64,000 nt of DNA from Pseudomonas baltica (GCF_014235765.1 NZ_JACMYH010000001.1:744001-808000); one strand, 5' to 3'. Counted from the stretch's first letter, positions 38,356-47,537 are shown. Notes: generated by a model not told the origin, from the letters alone. Numbers and translations are program-made.

Positions 38356-39825
38356 ATGTTTCTCGGGATCGACTGCGGCACCCAAGGCACCAAGGCGCTG
38401 ATCCTCGACGCTGACAGCGGCCAGGTACTGGGCCAGGGCTCGGCCGCTCATCATATGATCAGCGGCGAAAACGGACGGCGCGAGCAGCTCACCAGTGACT
38501 GGCTGACTGCGTTCGAACAGGCCACCGCGCAGGCGCTGGCCCAGGCCGGTATCGATGGCCAGCAGATTCTGGGCGTCGGTGTGTCCGGCCAGCAGCATGG
38601 CCTGGTGTTGCTGGACGCAGACGGGCAACCGCTGCGCCCGGCCAAGCTCTGGTGCGACACCGAGAGCACGCCGCAGAACGAGCGCCTGCTGGCCGAACTG
38701 GGTGGTGAACAGGGCTCGCTCGACCGCCTGGGGCTGGTCATTGCGCCGGGGTATACCGTGTCGAAGCTGCTCTGGACCCGCGAGCATCATCCGCAGATAT
38801 TCGAGCGCATCGCCCACGTGCTGTTGCCCCACGACTACCTGAACTTCTGGCTGACCGGGCTGGCGCGCGCCGAATACGGTGACGCTTCGGGCACCGGTTA
38901 CTTCAACGTGCGCGAGCGCCAGTGGGACTTCGCCCTGCTGCGCCAGATCGACCCAAGCGGGCGGCTGGAAGCGGCAGTGCCGCCGCTGATCGAGTCGCAT
39001 CAGCCAGTGGGCACGATTCGTCCGGGAATTGCCGCGCGCCTGGGTATCAATCCGTTGGCTGTGGTCGCCAGCGGCGGCGGCGACAACATGATGGGCGCCA
39101 TCGGCACCGATAACACCCACCCTGGAGTCATCACCATGAGCTTGGGGTCTTCCGGCACGGTGTACGCCTGCAGCGACCAGCCTACCGTGCTGGACGAACC
39201 GGCGGTGGCGACGTTCTGTTCGTCGTCGGGAGGGTGGTTGCCGCTGATCTGCACCATGAACCTGACCAATGTGACTACGGCCGTGCGCGAGTTGCTGCAG
39301 TTGGACATCAGCGGTTTCAACAAGGCCGTGGCGCAGGCACCGATTGGCGCCGCAGGTATCGTGATGCTGCCGTTCCTCAATGGCGAACGGGTACCCGCGC
39401 TGCCTCACGCCACCGGCTCGGTGCTGGGGCTGACCAGTGACAACCTGAGCGCGGCAAACCTGTGCCGCGCGGCAGTGGAAGGCACCACCTTCGGCCTGCG
39501 CTATGGCCTGGACCTGCTGCGTGCAGGCGGCCTGCAAACCCACGTGATACGGCTGATCGGGGGCGGCTCGAAGAGCCCGGTGTGGCGGCAGATAGTAGCG
39601 GACATCATGGACGCCCCGGTTGTCTGCACCGAGCAGCCGGAAGCCGCGGCATTGGGCGCGGCAATCCAGGCGGCGTGGTGCGCCGGCCAGGATCCACAAG
39701 GCTTGGCCCCGTTATGCGAACGCTGCGTGCGCCTGGATGAAACCAGTCGCACCCAACCCATCCCCGCCAACGTCTCGGCCTATCACGGCGCCTACCAGCG
39801 TTACCGCCAGCATATCCCAGCGTAG
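38356..39825 (+). CDS. mtlY: Xylulokinase
   Basis: This 489-residue FGGY-family kinase has the N-terminal phosphate-1 motif MFLGIDCGTQGTKALILD and the HGLVLLDADGQPLRPAKLWCDTE substrate region. Near the C terminus is the ATP site LIGGGSKSPVWRQIVADIMDAPV. It phosphorylates xylulose formed from arabitol by the dehydrogenase. It starts 7 bases after mtlD. In P. fluorescens a fructokinase gene (mtlZ) follows; here the operon ends with REP elements and gloA. Confidence 0.93.
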   Translation: MFLGIDCGTQGTKALILDADSGQVLGQGSAAHHMISGENGRREQLTSDWLTAFEQATAQALAQAGIDGQQILGVGVSGQQHGLVLLDADGQPLRPAKLWCDTESTPQNERLLAELGGEQGSLDRLGLVIAPGYTVSKLLWTREHHPQIFERIAHVLLPHDYLNFWLTGLARAEYGDASGTGYFNVRERQWDFALLRQIDPSGRLEAAVPPLIESHQPVGTIRPGIAARLGINPLAVVASGGGDNMMGAIGTDNTHPGVITMSLGSSGTVYACSDQPTVLDEPAVATFCSSSGGWLPLICTMNLTNVTTAVRELLQLDISGFNKAVAQAPIGAAGIVMLPFLNGERVPALPHATGSVLGLTSDNLSAANLCRAAVEGTTFGLRYGLDLLRAGGLQTHVIRLIGGGSKSPVWRQIVADIMDAPVVCTEQPEAAALGAAIQAAWCAGQDPQGLAPLCERCVRLDETSRTQPIPANVSAYHGAYQRYRQHIPA

Positions 39826-39845
39826 CCCCGGTGCCACGCCCCCTC

Positions 39846-39980
39846 TGTAGGAGCGGTCAGCGGCCGCGAAGCAGCACTGCGGTATGACTGCCAGACCGCA
39901 TCGCCCCTTCGCGGCCACGGACCGCTCCTACTGAGACTGGGATGACCCTGTAGGAGCGGTCAGCGGCCGCGAAGAAAGCG
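39846..39980. repeat. Three GGAG-class REPs downstream of the mtl operon
   Basis: Direct copies starting near 39846 and 39949 read GTAGGAGCGGTCAGCGGCCGCGAAG; an inverted copy lies between them at 39907-39931. The arms GCGGTC/GCCGC are shorter than in the GTAG class. The cluster is between convergent mtlY and gloA and may serve as a transcription end. Confidence 0.82.
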
Positions 39981-40002
39981 CCGCGGTGTGCGGGGCAGAA
40001 GG

Positions 40003-40521
40003 CTACAGGTCGGGCTGGATGATTTCGACCCAGTAGCCGTCAGGATCCTTGATGAAAGCGATGCTCTTCATGCGGCCATCGGTCAGACGCTTCTGGAAGT
40101 CCACGCCCAAGGTCTCGAAACGCTCGCAGGCGGCGTGGATATCCGGCACCGATACACAGATGTGACCGAAACCACGTGGGTCGCTGTTGCCATCGTGGTA
40201 GGCAAAGTCCGCATCGTTCTCGGTGCCGTGGTTGTGGGTCAACTCGAGAACCCCGGGCATCGACTTCATCCAGGTGGTGCGCGCCTTGTCATCCGTAGGA
40301 ATCGTCGACTTGTCCACCAGTGCCAGGAAATACAGGCTGAACTGGGCCTCGGCAAAGTCCCGCTTCTCCACCAGGCTGAAACCCAATACCCGGGTATAGA
40401 AGTCCAGCGACCGCTCGATGTTCTTGACCCGCAACATGGTGTGGTTGAAGACGAACTGGGATGTGGCGGCTTCAGGTTGCGCGGTTACACCGGGCACACT
40501 GTTCAAATGATCGAGGCTCAT
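40003..40521 (-). CDS. gloA: Lactoylglutathione lyase (glyoxalase I)
   Basis: This 172-residue enzyme isomerises the hemithioacetal of methylglyoxal and glutathione to S-lactoylglutathione. Glyoxalase-I signatures include FNHTMLRVKNIERSLDFYTRVLGFSLVEKRDF with the first metal-binding histidine, VLELTHNHGTE with the glutamate region, GFGHICVSVPDIHAACERFE with the second histidine, and FIKDPDGYWVEIIQ with the catalytic glutamate. Length is typical of the gamma-proteobacterial long form. It fits the glutathione/peroxide defence genes further right. Confidence 0.95.
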   Translation of the reverse strand: MSLDHLNSVPGVTAQPEAATSQFVFNHTMLRVKNIERSLDFYTRVLGFSLVEKRDFAEAQFSLYFLALVDKSTIPTDDKARTTWMKSMPGVLELTHNHGTENDADFAYHDGNSDPRGFGHICVSVPDIHAACERFETLGVDFQKRLTDGRMKSIAFIKDPDGYWVEIIQPDL

Positions 40522-40670
40522 GAAAGCTCCCTTGAATGAATGGGCAGTAGCTGCGAGTCATGATACGGAAGGCAATGGACGATGCCAAACGCGACGACGC
40601 TTTGAATGCGCGACAATGAGACGCGGAGAGTGTAACGCGGAAGATAATCTTGAATTTCAGGCAATAAGAA

Positions 40671-40686
40671 GCCCGCCGAAGCGGGC
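40671..40686 (-). terminator. Rho-independent terminator of the mvaT-like gene
   Basis: On the minus strand GCCCGC-TTCG-GCGGGC is followed by TTCTTATTGCC. The TTCG tetraloop makes it a stable hairpin. It lies about 100 bases after the mvaT-like stop, in the 266-base gap before gloA, which otherwise shows no gene. Confidence 0.75.
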
Positions 40687-40787
40687 ATTTGGGGCGCTGT
40701 TCCATCAGCGGATTTCATAATGGAACAGTGGCTGTGAAAAGGATGTGAAAACCTGAGCACTCACTCAGCGTTTTTCATCGAATTCAC

Positions 40788-41153
40788 TCAGCGAAGCAAC
40801 CAGCCGTCTACGGTGCTGACGCCATGCTCCTGTTTCCAGGCTTTGAGGCCGTGGTGATTGCCACCCTTGGTTTCGATGCGCTCGCCGGTGTGCGGGTTCT
40901 CGTACACCTTGACCACCCGCGCCCGCCGTTGCTGCTTGGGCGCAGGGGCTGGCGCCCTGGCGGAGGCAGTTTGCGGATCGAGAATGGCGACGATGTCGCG
41001 CAGGCCCTTTTCATAGGTTTTCATCAAACCCAGGAGCTTTTTCTCGAACTCGATTTCTTTCTTCAACCCCGCGTCGTTCTTCATTGTTTCGAGCTGAGCG
41101 AGTTGTTCTTGCAATGCCTTTTCGGCGGCACGGTATTCAGCGAGTCTTGACAA
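40788..41153 (-). CDS. MvaT/MvaU-family H-NS-like nucleoid protein
   Basis: This 121-residue protein has the MvaT layout. An N-terminal oligomerising helix (SRLAEYRAAEKALQEQLAQLETMKNDAGLKKEIEFEKKL), a basic linker (residues about 70-82), and a C-terminal DNA-binding domain with VYENPHTGERIETKGGNHHGLKAWKQEHG, carrying the minor-groove-reading (R)GN-like loop. The start is TTG at 41153: family proteins begin (M)SRLAE, and GGAG lies 8 bases upstream. No ATG or GTG in frame gives a normal N terminus. MvaT proteins silence AT-rich foreign DNA; pseudomonads carry several paralogues. Confidence 0.9.
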   Translation of the reverse strand: MSRLAEYRAAEKALQEQLAQLETMKNDAGLKKEIEFEKKLLGLMKTYEKGLRDIVAILDPQTASARAPAPAPKQQRRARVVKVYENPHTGERIETKGGNHHGLKAWKQEHGVSTVDGWLLR

Positions 41154-41368
41154 TGTCTCTACTCCGGACAGAACCTGATGGCGCCCTGCCCTTTTTCGAG
41201 CCGGGCTCTCTTGCAGATGCCACGCTTGCTTGCACACGATAGTGCAACTTCGCAGAAACGTAAATGACGCAACAGTGGGGACGGCAACTTCTTTAGTTAC
41301 TTGAAGTTTGTCTGGAAGATTGGGTGCGCAGCAGAAGTTGAAGCAGAGGGTTTGATATTGTCAAAAGC
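41154..41368. promoter_or_regulatory. Upstream region of the mvaT-like gene
   Basis: This moderately AT-rich region includes the mvaT-like promoter (GATAGTGCAAC, TTCTTTAGTTACTTG). No reading frame with protein-like content was seen. With the REP array that follows, the gene-free stretch is about 520 bases. Confidence 0.4.
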
Positions 41369-41665
41369 GACGCGGCTTGCGCCGCTGCTACAGGCGTACC
41401 CCGTAACAGCGGCGCAAGCCGCGTCAGTCAAGCGCCCCTCCTGTAGCAGCGGCGCAAGCCGCGTCAGTCAAGCGCCCCTCCTGTAGCAGCGGCGCAAGCC
41501 GCGTCAGTCAAGCGCCCCTCCTGTAGCAGCGGCGCAAGCCGCGTCAGTCCAGCGCCCCTCCCGTAGCAGCGGCGCAAGCCTGTAGCAGCGGCGCAAGCCG
41601 CGTCAGTCCAGCGCCCCTCCCGTAGCAGCGGCGCAAGCCTGTAGCAGCGGCGCAAGCCGCGTCAA
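41369..41665. repeat. Tandem GTAG-class REP array, 40- and 59-base periods
   Basis: An inverted REP at 41369-41392 is followed by direct copies. A first copy has GTAA; then GTAG copies begin at 41443, 41483 and 41523 with a 40-base period, sharing the 17-base spacer AGTCAAGCGCCCCTCC(T). Two 59-base units then follow (from 41522 and 41581) in which a shortened CGTAGCAGCGGCGCAAGCC is inserted, and a final copy ends at 41664, ten bases after the end of ahpF. Such direct tandem amplification is unlike the usual inverted REP pairs and points to replication slippage. It is not a CRISPR array: spacers are identical. Confidence 0.92.
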
Positions 41666-41673
41666 TTGCCCGA

Positions 41674-43236
41674 TCAGGCAGGCGCAGAGGTGCGAATCAG
41701 GTGATCGAAGGCTGCCAGCGAAGCCTTGGCGCCCTCGCCGACCGCGATCACGATCTGCTTGAACGGCACGGTGGTCACGTCACCGGCAGCGAAAATGCCC
41801 GGCAGATCGGTCTCGCCGCGTGCATCGACCATGATCTCGCCGCGGTTCGACAGCTCGATGGTACCTTTGAGCCAGTCGGTGTTGGGCAGCAGGCCGATCT
41901 GCACGAAGATACCTTCCAGAGCGATTTCGTGATGCTCGCTGCTCTGCCGATCCTTGTAGCGCAGGCCGTTGACGCGCTGGCCGTCACCGGTCACTTCGGT
42001 GGTCAGGGCACTGGTGATCACCTTGACGTTGGGCAGGCTGTGCAGCTTGCGCTGCAGCACGGCGTCGGCACGCAGCTGGGTGTCGAACTCGATCAGCGTG
42101 ACATGGGCAACGATACCGGCCAGGTCGATAGCGGCTTCCACACCGGAGTTGCCACCACCGATCACCGCCACGCGCTTGCCCTTGAACAGCGGACCGTCGC
42201 AGTGCGGGCAGTAGGCCACGCCGCGGTTGCGGTACTCCTGCTCACCCGGCACGTTCATTTCACGCCAGCGCGCACCGGTCGCCAGAATCAGCGTCTTGGC
42301 TTTGAGTGACGCACCGCTGGCAAAGATCACTTCGTGGGGCGCACCGTCCTTGCCAGGGATCAGTTTCTCGGCACGCTGCAGGTTCATGATGTCCACTTCG
42401 TACTGCTTGACGTGCTCTTCAAGCGCCACGGCCAATTTCGGGCCTTCGGTTTCCTGCACGGAAATGAAGTTCTCGATGGCCATGGTGTCCAGCACCTGAC
42501 CGCCGAAGCGCTCGGCGGCAACACCGGTACGGATGCCTTTGCGGGCAGCGTAGATGGCAGCTGCCGCACCGGCAGGCCCGCCGCCGATCACCAGCATGTC
42601 GAACGCCTGCTTGGCGTTGAGTTTTTCCGCCTGGCGATCAGTGGCGCTGGTGTCGATCTTCGCCAGAATCTCTTCGAGGCCCATGCGGCCCTGACCGAAG
42701 TTCTTGCCGTTGAGGTAGACGCTCGGCACGGCCATGACCTGCCGCTCTTCCACTTCAGCCTGGAACAACGCGCCGTCGATGGCCACGTGACGAATGTTGG
42801 GGTTGAGCACCGCCATCAGGTTCAGCGCCTGGACCACGTCCGGGCAGTTCTGGCATGACAGGGAAAAATAGCTTTCGAACAGAAACTCGCCCTTCAACGC
42901 AGCGATCTGTTCGATGACCTCGGCACTGGCCTTGGAAGGGTGGCCGCCAACCTGCAGCAACGCCAGTACCAGCGAGGTGAATTCGTGACCCATGGGGATA
43001 CCGGCGAAACGCAGGCCGATGTCCGCGCCGGGACGGTTGATGGAAAACGATGGCTTGCGTGCATCGTTGCCATTGTCGAGCAGCGTGATCTTGTCCGAAA
43101 GCGCGTCGATGTCGCGCAGCAGACCGAGCAATTCCTCGGATTTCGCGCCGTCATCAAGGGACGCGACGATCTCGATCGGTTGGGTGACCCGTTCCAGATA
43201 GGCTTTCAACTGGGCTTTAAGATTGGCGTCCAACAT
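41674..43236 (-). CDS. ahpF: Alkyl hydroperoxide reductase subunit F
   Basis: This 520-residue flavoprotein passes electrons from NADH to AhpC. The N-terminal double thioredoxin-like domain has C128 and C131 (SCQNCPDVV). The C-terminal thioredoxin-reductase-like part has the FAD site [19 protein letters not shown], the C343-x-x-C346 disulfide (YCPHCDGP), the NAD motif [17 protein letters not shown], and [16 protein letters not shown]. The ATG at 43236 is used; the longer frame to 43383 is not family-like. ahpF is downstream of ahpC but separated by 239 bases with a REP pair, so it may have its own promoter. Confidence 0.96.
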   Translation of the reverse strand: MLDANLKAQLKAYLERVTQPIEIVASLDDGAKSEELLGLLRDIDALSDKITLLDNGNDARKPSFSINRPGADIGLRFAGIPMGHEFTSLVLALLQVGGHPSKASAEVIEQIAALKGEFLFESYFSLSCQNCPDVVQALNLMAVLNPNIRHVAIDGALFQAEVEERQVMAVPSVYLNGKNFGQGRMGLEEILAKIDTSATDRQAEKLNAKQAFDMLVIGGGPAGAAAAIYAARKGIRTGVAAERFGGQVLDTMAIENFISVQETEGPKLAVALEEHVKQYEVDIMNLQRAEKLIPGKDGAPHEVIFASGASLKAKTLILATGARWREMNVPGEQEYRNRGVAYCPHCDGPLFKGKRVAVIGGGNSGVEAAIDLAGIVAHVTLIEFDTQLRADAVLQRKLHSLPNVKVITSALTTEVTGDGQRVNGLRYKDRQSSEHHEIALEGIFVQIGLLPNTDWLKGTIELSNRGEIMVDARGETDLPGIFAAGDVTTVPFKQIVIAVGEGAKASLAAFDHLIRTSAPA

Positions 43237-43329
43237 GAGGGCGATTTCCGTTTTGAATGTTTCGAAGACGACAGTTGCCCGCCGGGGTAATCGAGCCCGA
43301 GTGAGCGATGATGCTTTTTGAGAAGTTGA

Positions 43330-43424
43330 AAACTGTGGGAGCGGTCGATGGGCGCGAATCAGGCGCTGCGTTCTTACAAGCAAAACGCGGCGGATTTTCG
43401 CGGCCGATGACCGCTCCTACAGGG
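43330..43424. repeat. Inverted pair of GGAG-class REPs between ahpC and ahpF
   Basis: A direct GGAG copy near 43337 and an inverted copy ending at 43421 (CTCCTAC) face each other with about 30 bases between. They sit in the intergenic region of two genes that act in a fixed pathway and could reduce read-through or stabilise the ahpC message. Confidence 0.8.
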
Positions 43425-43433
43425 GTGATGCAG

Positions 43434-43457
43434 TCCTGCGGGGAGTGACCCGCAGGA
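43434..43457 (-). terminator. Hairpin downstream of ahpC
   Basis: Perfect arms TCCTGCGGG (43434-43442) and CCCGCAGGA (43449-43457) lie 19 bases after the ahpC stop. No T tract follows on the minus strand, so it is more likely an RNA-stabilising hairpin or a partial terminator than a strong Rho-independent one. Confidence 0.5.
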
Positions 43458-43475
43458 GACAGCCTGGGAAGCTGC

Positions 43476-44039
43476 TTAGATCTTGCCAACCAGGTCCAAC
43501 GACGGAGCCAGGGTGGCCTCGCCTTCTTTCCACTTGGCTGGGCAGACTTCGCCCGGGTGAGCGGCGACGTACTGGGCCGCTTTGACCTTGCGCAGCAGTT
43601 CGGATGCATCACGGCCTACACCGCCGTCGTTCAGCTCGACGATCTTGATCTGGCCTTCCGGGTTGATCACGAAAGTGCCACGGTCAGCGATGCCGTCGGC
43701 CTCGATCAGCACGTCGAAGTTCTTCGAAATGGTGTGAGTCGGGTCACCGATCAGTGGGTACTGGATCTTGCCGATGGTGTCCGAAGTGTCGTGCCAGGCT
43801 TTGTGGGTGAAGTGGGTGTCGGTCGACACACCATAGATTTCCACGCCCAGTTGCTTGAAAGCTTCGTAGTTGTCGGCCAGGTCGCCCAGTTCGGTTGGGC
43901 AAACGAAGGTGAAGTCGGCTGGGTAGAAGAATACGACAGACCACTTGCCTTTCAGATCGGCGTCGCTGACCGGCACGAAAGCGCCATTGTGGTAAGCGGT
44001 AGCGTTGAATGGCTTGACTTGGCTGTTGATGATCGGCAT
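43476..44039 (-). CDS. ahpC: Alkyl hydroperoxide reductase subunit C (peroxiredoxin)
   Basis: This 187-residue typical 2-Cys peroxiredoxin reduces organic peroxides, hydrogen peroxide and peroxynitrite. The peroxidatic cysteine is C47 in [16 protein letters not shown] and the resolving cysteine is C166 in [10 protein letters not shown]. It is reduced by AhpF, encoded downstream. An AAGGAG ribosome-binding site precedes the ATG at 44039. An OxyR-like site lies upstream. Confidence 0.97.
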   Translation of the reverse strand: MPIINSQVKPFNATAYHNGAFVPVSDADLKGKWSVVFFYPADFTFVCPTELGDLADNYEAFKQLGVEIYGVSTDTHFTHKAWHDTSDTIGKIQYPLIGDPTHTISKNFDVLIEADGIADRGTFVINPEGQIKIVELNDGGVGRDASELLRKVKAAQYVAAHPGEVCPAKWKEGEATLAPSLDLVGKI

Positions 44040-44119
44040 CGGTGACTCTCCTTCAGGGGGTTGAAATCGTGTTTGAATTCGATAGGCAGCATCCTAGACA
44101 CATGCTCGACCGATAGCTC

Positions 44120-44156
44120 ATTGGCAAACTGGATGCTGTCGATTGGTTTTGCCTAT
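44120..44156 (-). promoter_or_regulatory. Candidate OxyR binding site upstream of ahpC
   Basis: Four tetrads spaced by seven bases each (ATTG, GGAT, ATTG, CTAT) match 12 of 16 bases of the OxyR consensus ATAG-N7-CTAT-N7-ATAG-N7-CTAT. The site ends about 80 bases before the ahpC start, a normal position for OxyR activation of the gene. OxyR itself is not in the window. Confidence 0.5.
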
Positions 44157-44277
44157 CGAAGCTACCCATAATAAAGAAGAAATATGAATACAGGGCAATG
44201 ACACTGCTTTTTGTCGACTTTTCGCACAGTCGCACCCACGCACTCCCTACAGCCATGCCTGGGACCCGCCGGATAGC

Positions 44278-44955
44278 ATGAGGCCCGCTTCCGCAGATGA
44301 GATCAACCAGGTGACTATCAAAACCATTGTGGCCGACGACCACTCGGCCGTTCGACTTGGGCTGCGCATTGCGCTGGAGCGCGCCCCGCGCGCGCGTTTC
44401 AGCGTGGTCGGCGAGGCCGAAAACGCCAACCGAGTGCTCGAATCGCTGCAGCAGCATGCCTGCGATCTGCTGATCACCGACTACCGCATGCCTCAGCTCG
44501 AGGGTGGCGACGGCCTGGCACTGCTGCGCCAGGTGCGTCTGCGCTACCCGCGCCTGCCGGTGTTGGTGCTGACCACGCTGGACAATCCCATGGTGCTGCG
44601 GGCTATCCTCGACAGCGGCGCCCGAGGGCTCTATGACAAGCAGGAGTGCCTGAGCCATCTGAGCACGGCGGCCCACAGCCTGATGCGCGGCAACCACTAC
44701 CTCAGTGCACGCTTCACCCGACGCCTGGCCGAATATGAAGTGGAACACCGGGGCGCCCATGAACGCCTGTCGGCGCGCGAGCTGGAAGTGCTGAGGTTAC
44801 TGGTGGGAGGCATGAGCGGACGCGACGTCGCTGCACGTCTGCAGCGCAGCGAAAAAACCATCAGCCGGCAAAAGCGCTGCGCCATGGAAAAACTGGGTAT
44901 CAGCCATGACGCCGCACTGCAGGAATACGCTGCCGTGGTCGGCCTGCCAGACTGA
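44278..44955 (+). CDS. LuxR/NarL-type response regulator (RcsB-like)
   Basis: This 225-residue regulator has an N-terminal receiver (IKTIVADDHSAVRLGLRIAL; acceptor D68 in LLITDYRMPQLEGGDG; lysine in LYDKQE) and a C-terminal LuxR helix-turn-helix (LSARELEVLRLLVGGMSGRDVAARLQRSEKTISRQKRCAMEKLGI). The receiver style LTTLDNPMVLRAILDSGARGLYDK resembles RcsB. The ATG at 44278 is used; GTG at 44311 is possible. No partner kinase is adjacent. It is divergent from ahpC and convergent with gor. Confidence 0.87.
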   Translation: MRPASADEINQVTIKTIVADDHSAVRLGLRIALERAPRARFSVVGEAENANRVLESLQQHACDLLITDYRMPQLEGGDGLALLRQVRLRYPRLPVLVLTTLDNPMVLRAILDSGARGLYDKQECLSHLSTAAHSLMRGNHYLSARFTRRLAEYEVEHRGAHERLSARELEVLRLLVGGMSGRDVAARLQRSEKTISRQKRCAMEKLGISHDAALQEYAAVVGLPD

Positions 44956-44965
44956 CCGGCAGGCC
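44941..44965. terminator. Hairpin shared by the convergent regulator and gor ends
   Basis: Arms GGCCTGCC (44941-44948) and GGCAGGCC (44958-44965) overlap the regulator stop codon and end 7 bases before gor. It lacks a clear T tract on either strand, so its role as a bidirectional terminator is only probable. Confidence 0.45.
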
Positions 44966-44971
44966 GCAGGC

Positions 44972-46330
44972 TCAAGCGTCCACTGGAGTGCGCATGGTGA
45001 CGAATTCTTCGGCAGCGGTGGGATGCACGCCGATGGTTTCGTCGAAGACCTGCTTGGTCGCGCCCGCCTTGAGCGCAATTGCCAGGCCCTGGACGATCTC
45101 GCCGGCATCAGGGCCAACCATGTGGCAACCCAGCACCTTGTCGGTGTCGGCATCGACCACCAGCTTCATCAGGGTGCGCTCCTGGCTATGGGTCAGGCTC
45201 AGTTGCATGGGTCGGAAACGGCTCTCGAAGATCTGTACCGAATGCCCCTGCTCGCGCGCCTCTTCCTCGGTCAAGCCCACGGTGCCGATGTTCGGCAGGC
45301 TGAACACTGCAGTGGGGATGTGCTTGTAGTCCACCGGGCGATACTGCTCAGGCTTGAACAGGCGACGCGCCACGGCCATGCCCTCGGCCAACGCTACCGG
45401 GGTCAGCTGCACACGGCCAATAACATCGCCCAGCGCCAGGATCGAGGGTTCTGTGGTCTGGAACTGCTCGTCGACCTGGATGAACCCCTTGTCGTCCAGC
45501 TGCACGCCGGTATTTTCCAACCCCAGGTTATCCAGCATCGGCCGGCGCCCGGTCGCATAGAACACGCAGTCCGCCGCCAGCTCGCAACCATCCTTGAGCG
45601 TGACCTTGAGGCTGCCGTCGTCGAGCTTGTCGATGCGGGCAATATCGGAATTGAACTGCAGGTTCATGCCGCGCTTGGTCAGCTCTTCGCTCAAGTGCTT
45701 GCGTACCGCACCGTCGAAGCCACGCAGGAACATCTCGCCGCGGTAGAGCAAGGTGGTTTCGCTGCCCAGGCCATTGAAGATCCCGGCGAATTCGACGGCG
45801 ATGTAACCGCCACCAACCACGATGACGCGCTTGGGCAGTTGCTCGAGGAAAAACGCCTCGTTCGAGGTGATGGCATGCTCACGACCCGGCACATCGGGAA
45901 TCTGCGGCCAGCCACCGGTGGCAATCAGGATGTGCTCGGCGCTGAAGCGCTGGCCATCCACTTCGACCGTGTGCGCGTCCACCAGGCGTGCATGACCTTC
46001 CAGCAGTTTCACGCCGCTGTTGACCAGCAGGTTGCGATAGATGCCGTTGAGCCGTTCGATCTCCTTGTTCTTGTTGGCAATCAGCGTCGGCCAATCGAAC
46101 GAAGGCTTCTCCAGGCTCCAGCCAAAACCGCTGGCGTGGTCGAAGTCGTCGGCGAAGTGGGCGCCATACACCAGCAACTTCTTCGGCACGCAGCCGACAT
46201 TGACGCAGGTGCCGCCCAGGTAGCGGCTTTCAGCCACTGCCACTTTCGCGCCGAACCCTGCGGCGAAGCGCGCCGCGCGCACGCCGCCGGAACCGGCGCC
46301 AATCACGAATAAATCGAAGTCATAGCTCAT
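44972..46330 (-). CDS. gor: Glutathione-disulfide reductase
   Basis: This 452-residue FAD enzyme reduces glutathione disulfide with NADPH. The FAD site is [16 protein letters not shown]. The redox disulfide is C42/C47 in [13 protein letters not shown]. The NADPH motif is [15 protein letters not shown], the second FAD segment is ALGDV, and the catalytic His-Glu pair is in the C-terminal [14 protein letters not shown]. It supplies reduced glutathione for glyoxalase (gloA in this window) and peroxide defence. Confidence 0.96.
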   Translation of the reverse strand: MSYDFDLFVIGAGSGGVRAARFAAGFGAKVAVAESRYLGGTCVNVGCVPKKLLVYGAHFADDFDHASGFGWSLEKPSFDWPTLIANKNKEIERLNGIYRNLLVNSGVKLLEGHARLVDAHTVEVDGQRFSAEHILIATGGWPQIPDVPGREHAITSNEAFFLEQLPKRVIVVGGGYIAVEFAGIFNGLGSETTLLYRGEMFLRGFDGAVRKHLSEELTKRGMNLQFNSDIARIDKLDDGSLKVTLKDGCELAADCVFYATGRRPMLDNLGLENTGVQLDDKGFIQVDEQFQTTEPSILALGDVIGRVQLTPVALAEGMAVARRLFKPEQYRPVDYKHIPTAVFSLPNIGTVGLTEEEAREQGHSVQIFESRFRPMQLSLTHSQERTLMKLVVDADTDKVLGCHMVGPDAGEIVQGLAIALKAGATKQVFDETIGVHPTAAEEFVTMRTPVDA

Positions 46331-46381
46331 GTTGCTCTCCTGGCACCTGCACGGCCCGCACGCGAGCCGTAGCCATAAACA

Positions 46382-46411
46382 AGAACGCCGCTGTCCAGAG
46401 GGCAGCGGCGT
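46382..46411 (-). terminator. Rho-independent terminator of galU
   Basis: On the minus strand GACGCCGCTG and CAGCGGCGTT pair across a 9-base loop, followed by CTTGTTTATGG. It sits about 25 bases after the galU stop and before gor, so the two genes are probably separate transcripts. Confidence 0.75.
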
Positions 46412-46434
46412 CGATCATGCTAACCGATTGGGCG

Positions 46435-47277
46435 TCAGATGAACGCTTTGCCGGTCTTGTAGAAGTTTTCGAAGCAGAAGTTGGTGGCGTCGATGTAGCC
46501 TTCGGCGCCGCCGCAGTCGAAACGCTCGCCCTTGAACTTGTAGGCCAGCACGCAACCGTTCTGGGCCTGCTTCATCAGGGCATCGGTGATCTGGATCTCG
46601 CCACTCTTGCCTGGCTCGGTCTGTTCGATGAGGTCGAAGATGTCCGGGGTCAGGATGTAGCGGCCGATGATGGCCAGGTTCGACGGCGCATCTTCAGGCT
46701 TTGGCTTTTCGACCATGCTGGTCACGCGAAAGATATCTTCACGGATCATGTCGCCGGCGATCACACCGTACTTGTGGGTTTCCTGCGGGTCGACTTCCTG
46801 AATGGCCACGATCGAGCAGCGGAACTGGTTGTACAGCTTGACCATCTGCTGCAGCACACCGTCGCCGTCCAGATTCACGCACATGTCGTCCGCCAGCACT
46901 ACGGCGAACGCTTCGTCGCCGATCAGCGGGCGACCGCTGAGAATGGCGTGGCCCAGGCCTTTCATCTGCACCTGGCGGGTGTAGGAGAAGGTGCACTGGT
47001 CGATCAGCTTGCGAATGCCGACCAGGTACTTTTCCTTTTCGGTGCCCTTGATCTGGGTTTCCAGCTCGTAGCTGATGTCGAAGTGGTCTTCGATCGCGCG
47101 CTTGCCGCGCCCGGTGACGATGGAAATCTGGCTCAGGCCAGCTTCCAGAGCCTCTTCGACGCCGTACTGGATCAGCGGCTTGTTGACGATCGGCAGCATT
47201 TCCTTGGGCATTGCTTTGGTCGCAGGCAGGAAGCGAGTACCGTAGCCGGCCGCTGGAAACAAGCATTTCTTGATCAT
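46435..47277 (-). CDS. galU: UTP-glucose-1-phosphate uridylyltransferase
   Basis: This 280-residue enzyme makes UDP-glucose from UTP and glucose-1-phosphate for lipopolysaccharide core, exopolysaccharide and trehalose. The nucleotide-binding motif FPAAGYGTRFLPATKAMPKEMLP is at the N terminus; VVLADDMCVN, MVEKPKPEDAPSNLAIIGRYIL and GKSGEIQITDAL are further family segments. Length equals other pseudomonad GalU proteins. Confidence 0.96.
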   Translation of the reverse strand: MIKKCLFPAAGYGTRFLPATKAMPKEMLPIVNKPLIQYGVEEALEAGLSQISIVTGRGKRAIEDHFDISYELETQIKGTEKEKYLVGIRKLIDQCTFSYTRQVQMKGLGHAILSGRPLIGDEAFAVVLADDMCVNLDGDGVLQQMVKLYNQFRCSIVAIQEVDPQETHKYGVIAGDMIREDIFRVTSMVEKPKPEDAPSNLAIIGRYILTPDIFDLIEQTEPGKSGEIQITDALMKQAQNGCVLAYKFKGERFDCGGAEGYIDATNFCFENFYKTGKAFI

Positions 47278-47537
47278 GTGAGTCCTTACAGAAGAGCAAT
47301 GCTGACGAGTTACGGCACAGTCGGGTTCAGGCGTCGACTACCTAACAATGCCTGCCGCTGGCCAACCGATTGGTTGATAGAGAAATCCTGATGCAGATAG
47401 TTCCACTGCAAGGTAAATATTGCTACACCGGTCGAGCAACGGAAAATTTCCTTGCACAACTACCCTTGCCGCCTGGCAGTGTATAGCATTGCGCCACCGC
47501 ATAGCGGCCCCCTTGTCTACCTGAAGAATCCCGCCCC
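47278..47537. other. Divergent intergenic region galU / lipoprotein gene
   Basis: These 260 bases are moderately AT-rich (for example CAAGGTAAATATTGC near 47410 and GAAAATTTCC near 47442) and should contain both promoters. Small overlapping frames have no protein-like content. No dyad longer than a few bases was seen. Confidence 0.4.

Noticed and set aside
37249..39699. 816-codon minus-strand frame opposite mtlD and mtlY
   Set aside because: It spans two real genes on the other strand; no domain and a low-complexity shadow composition.
41369..41665. CRISPR array
   Set aside because: Repeats with a 40-base period resemble one at first sight, but the intervening sequences are identical, copies match REPs elsewhere in the window, and no cas gene is present.
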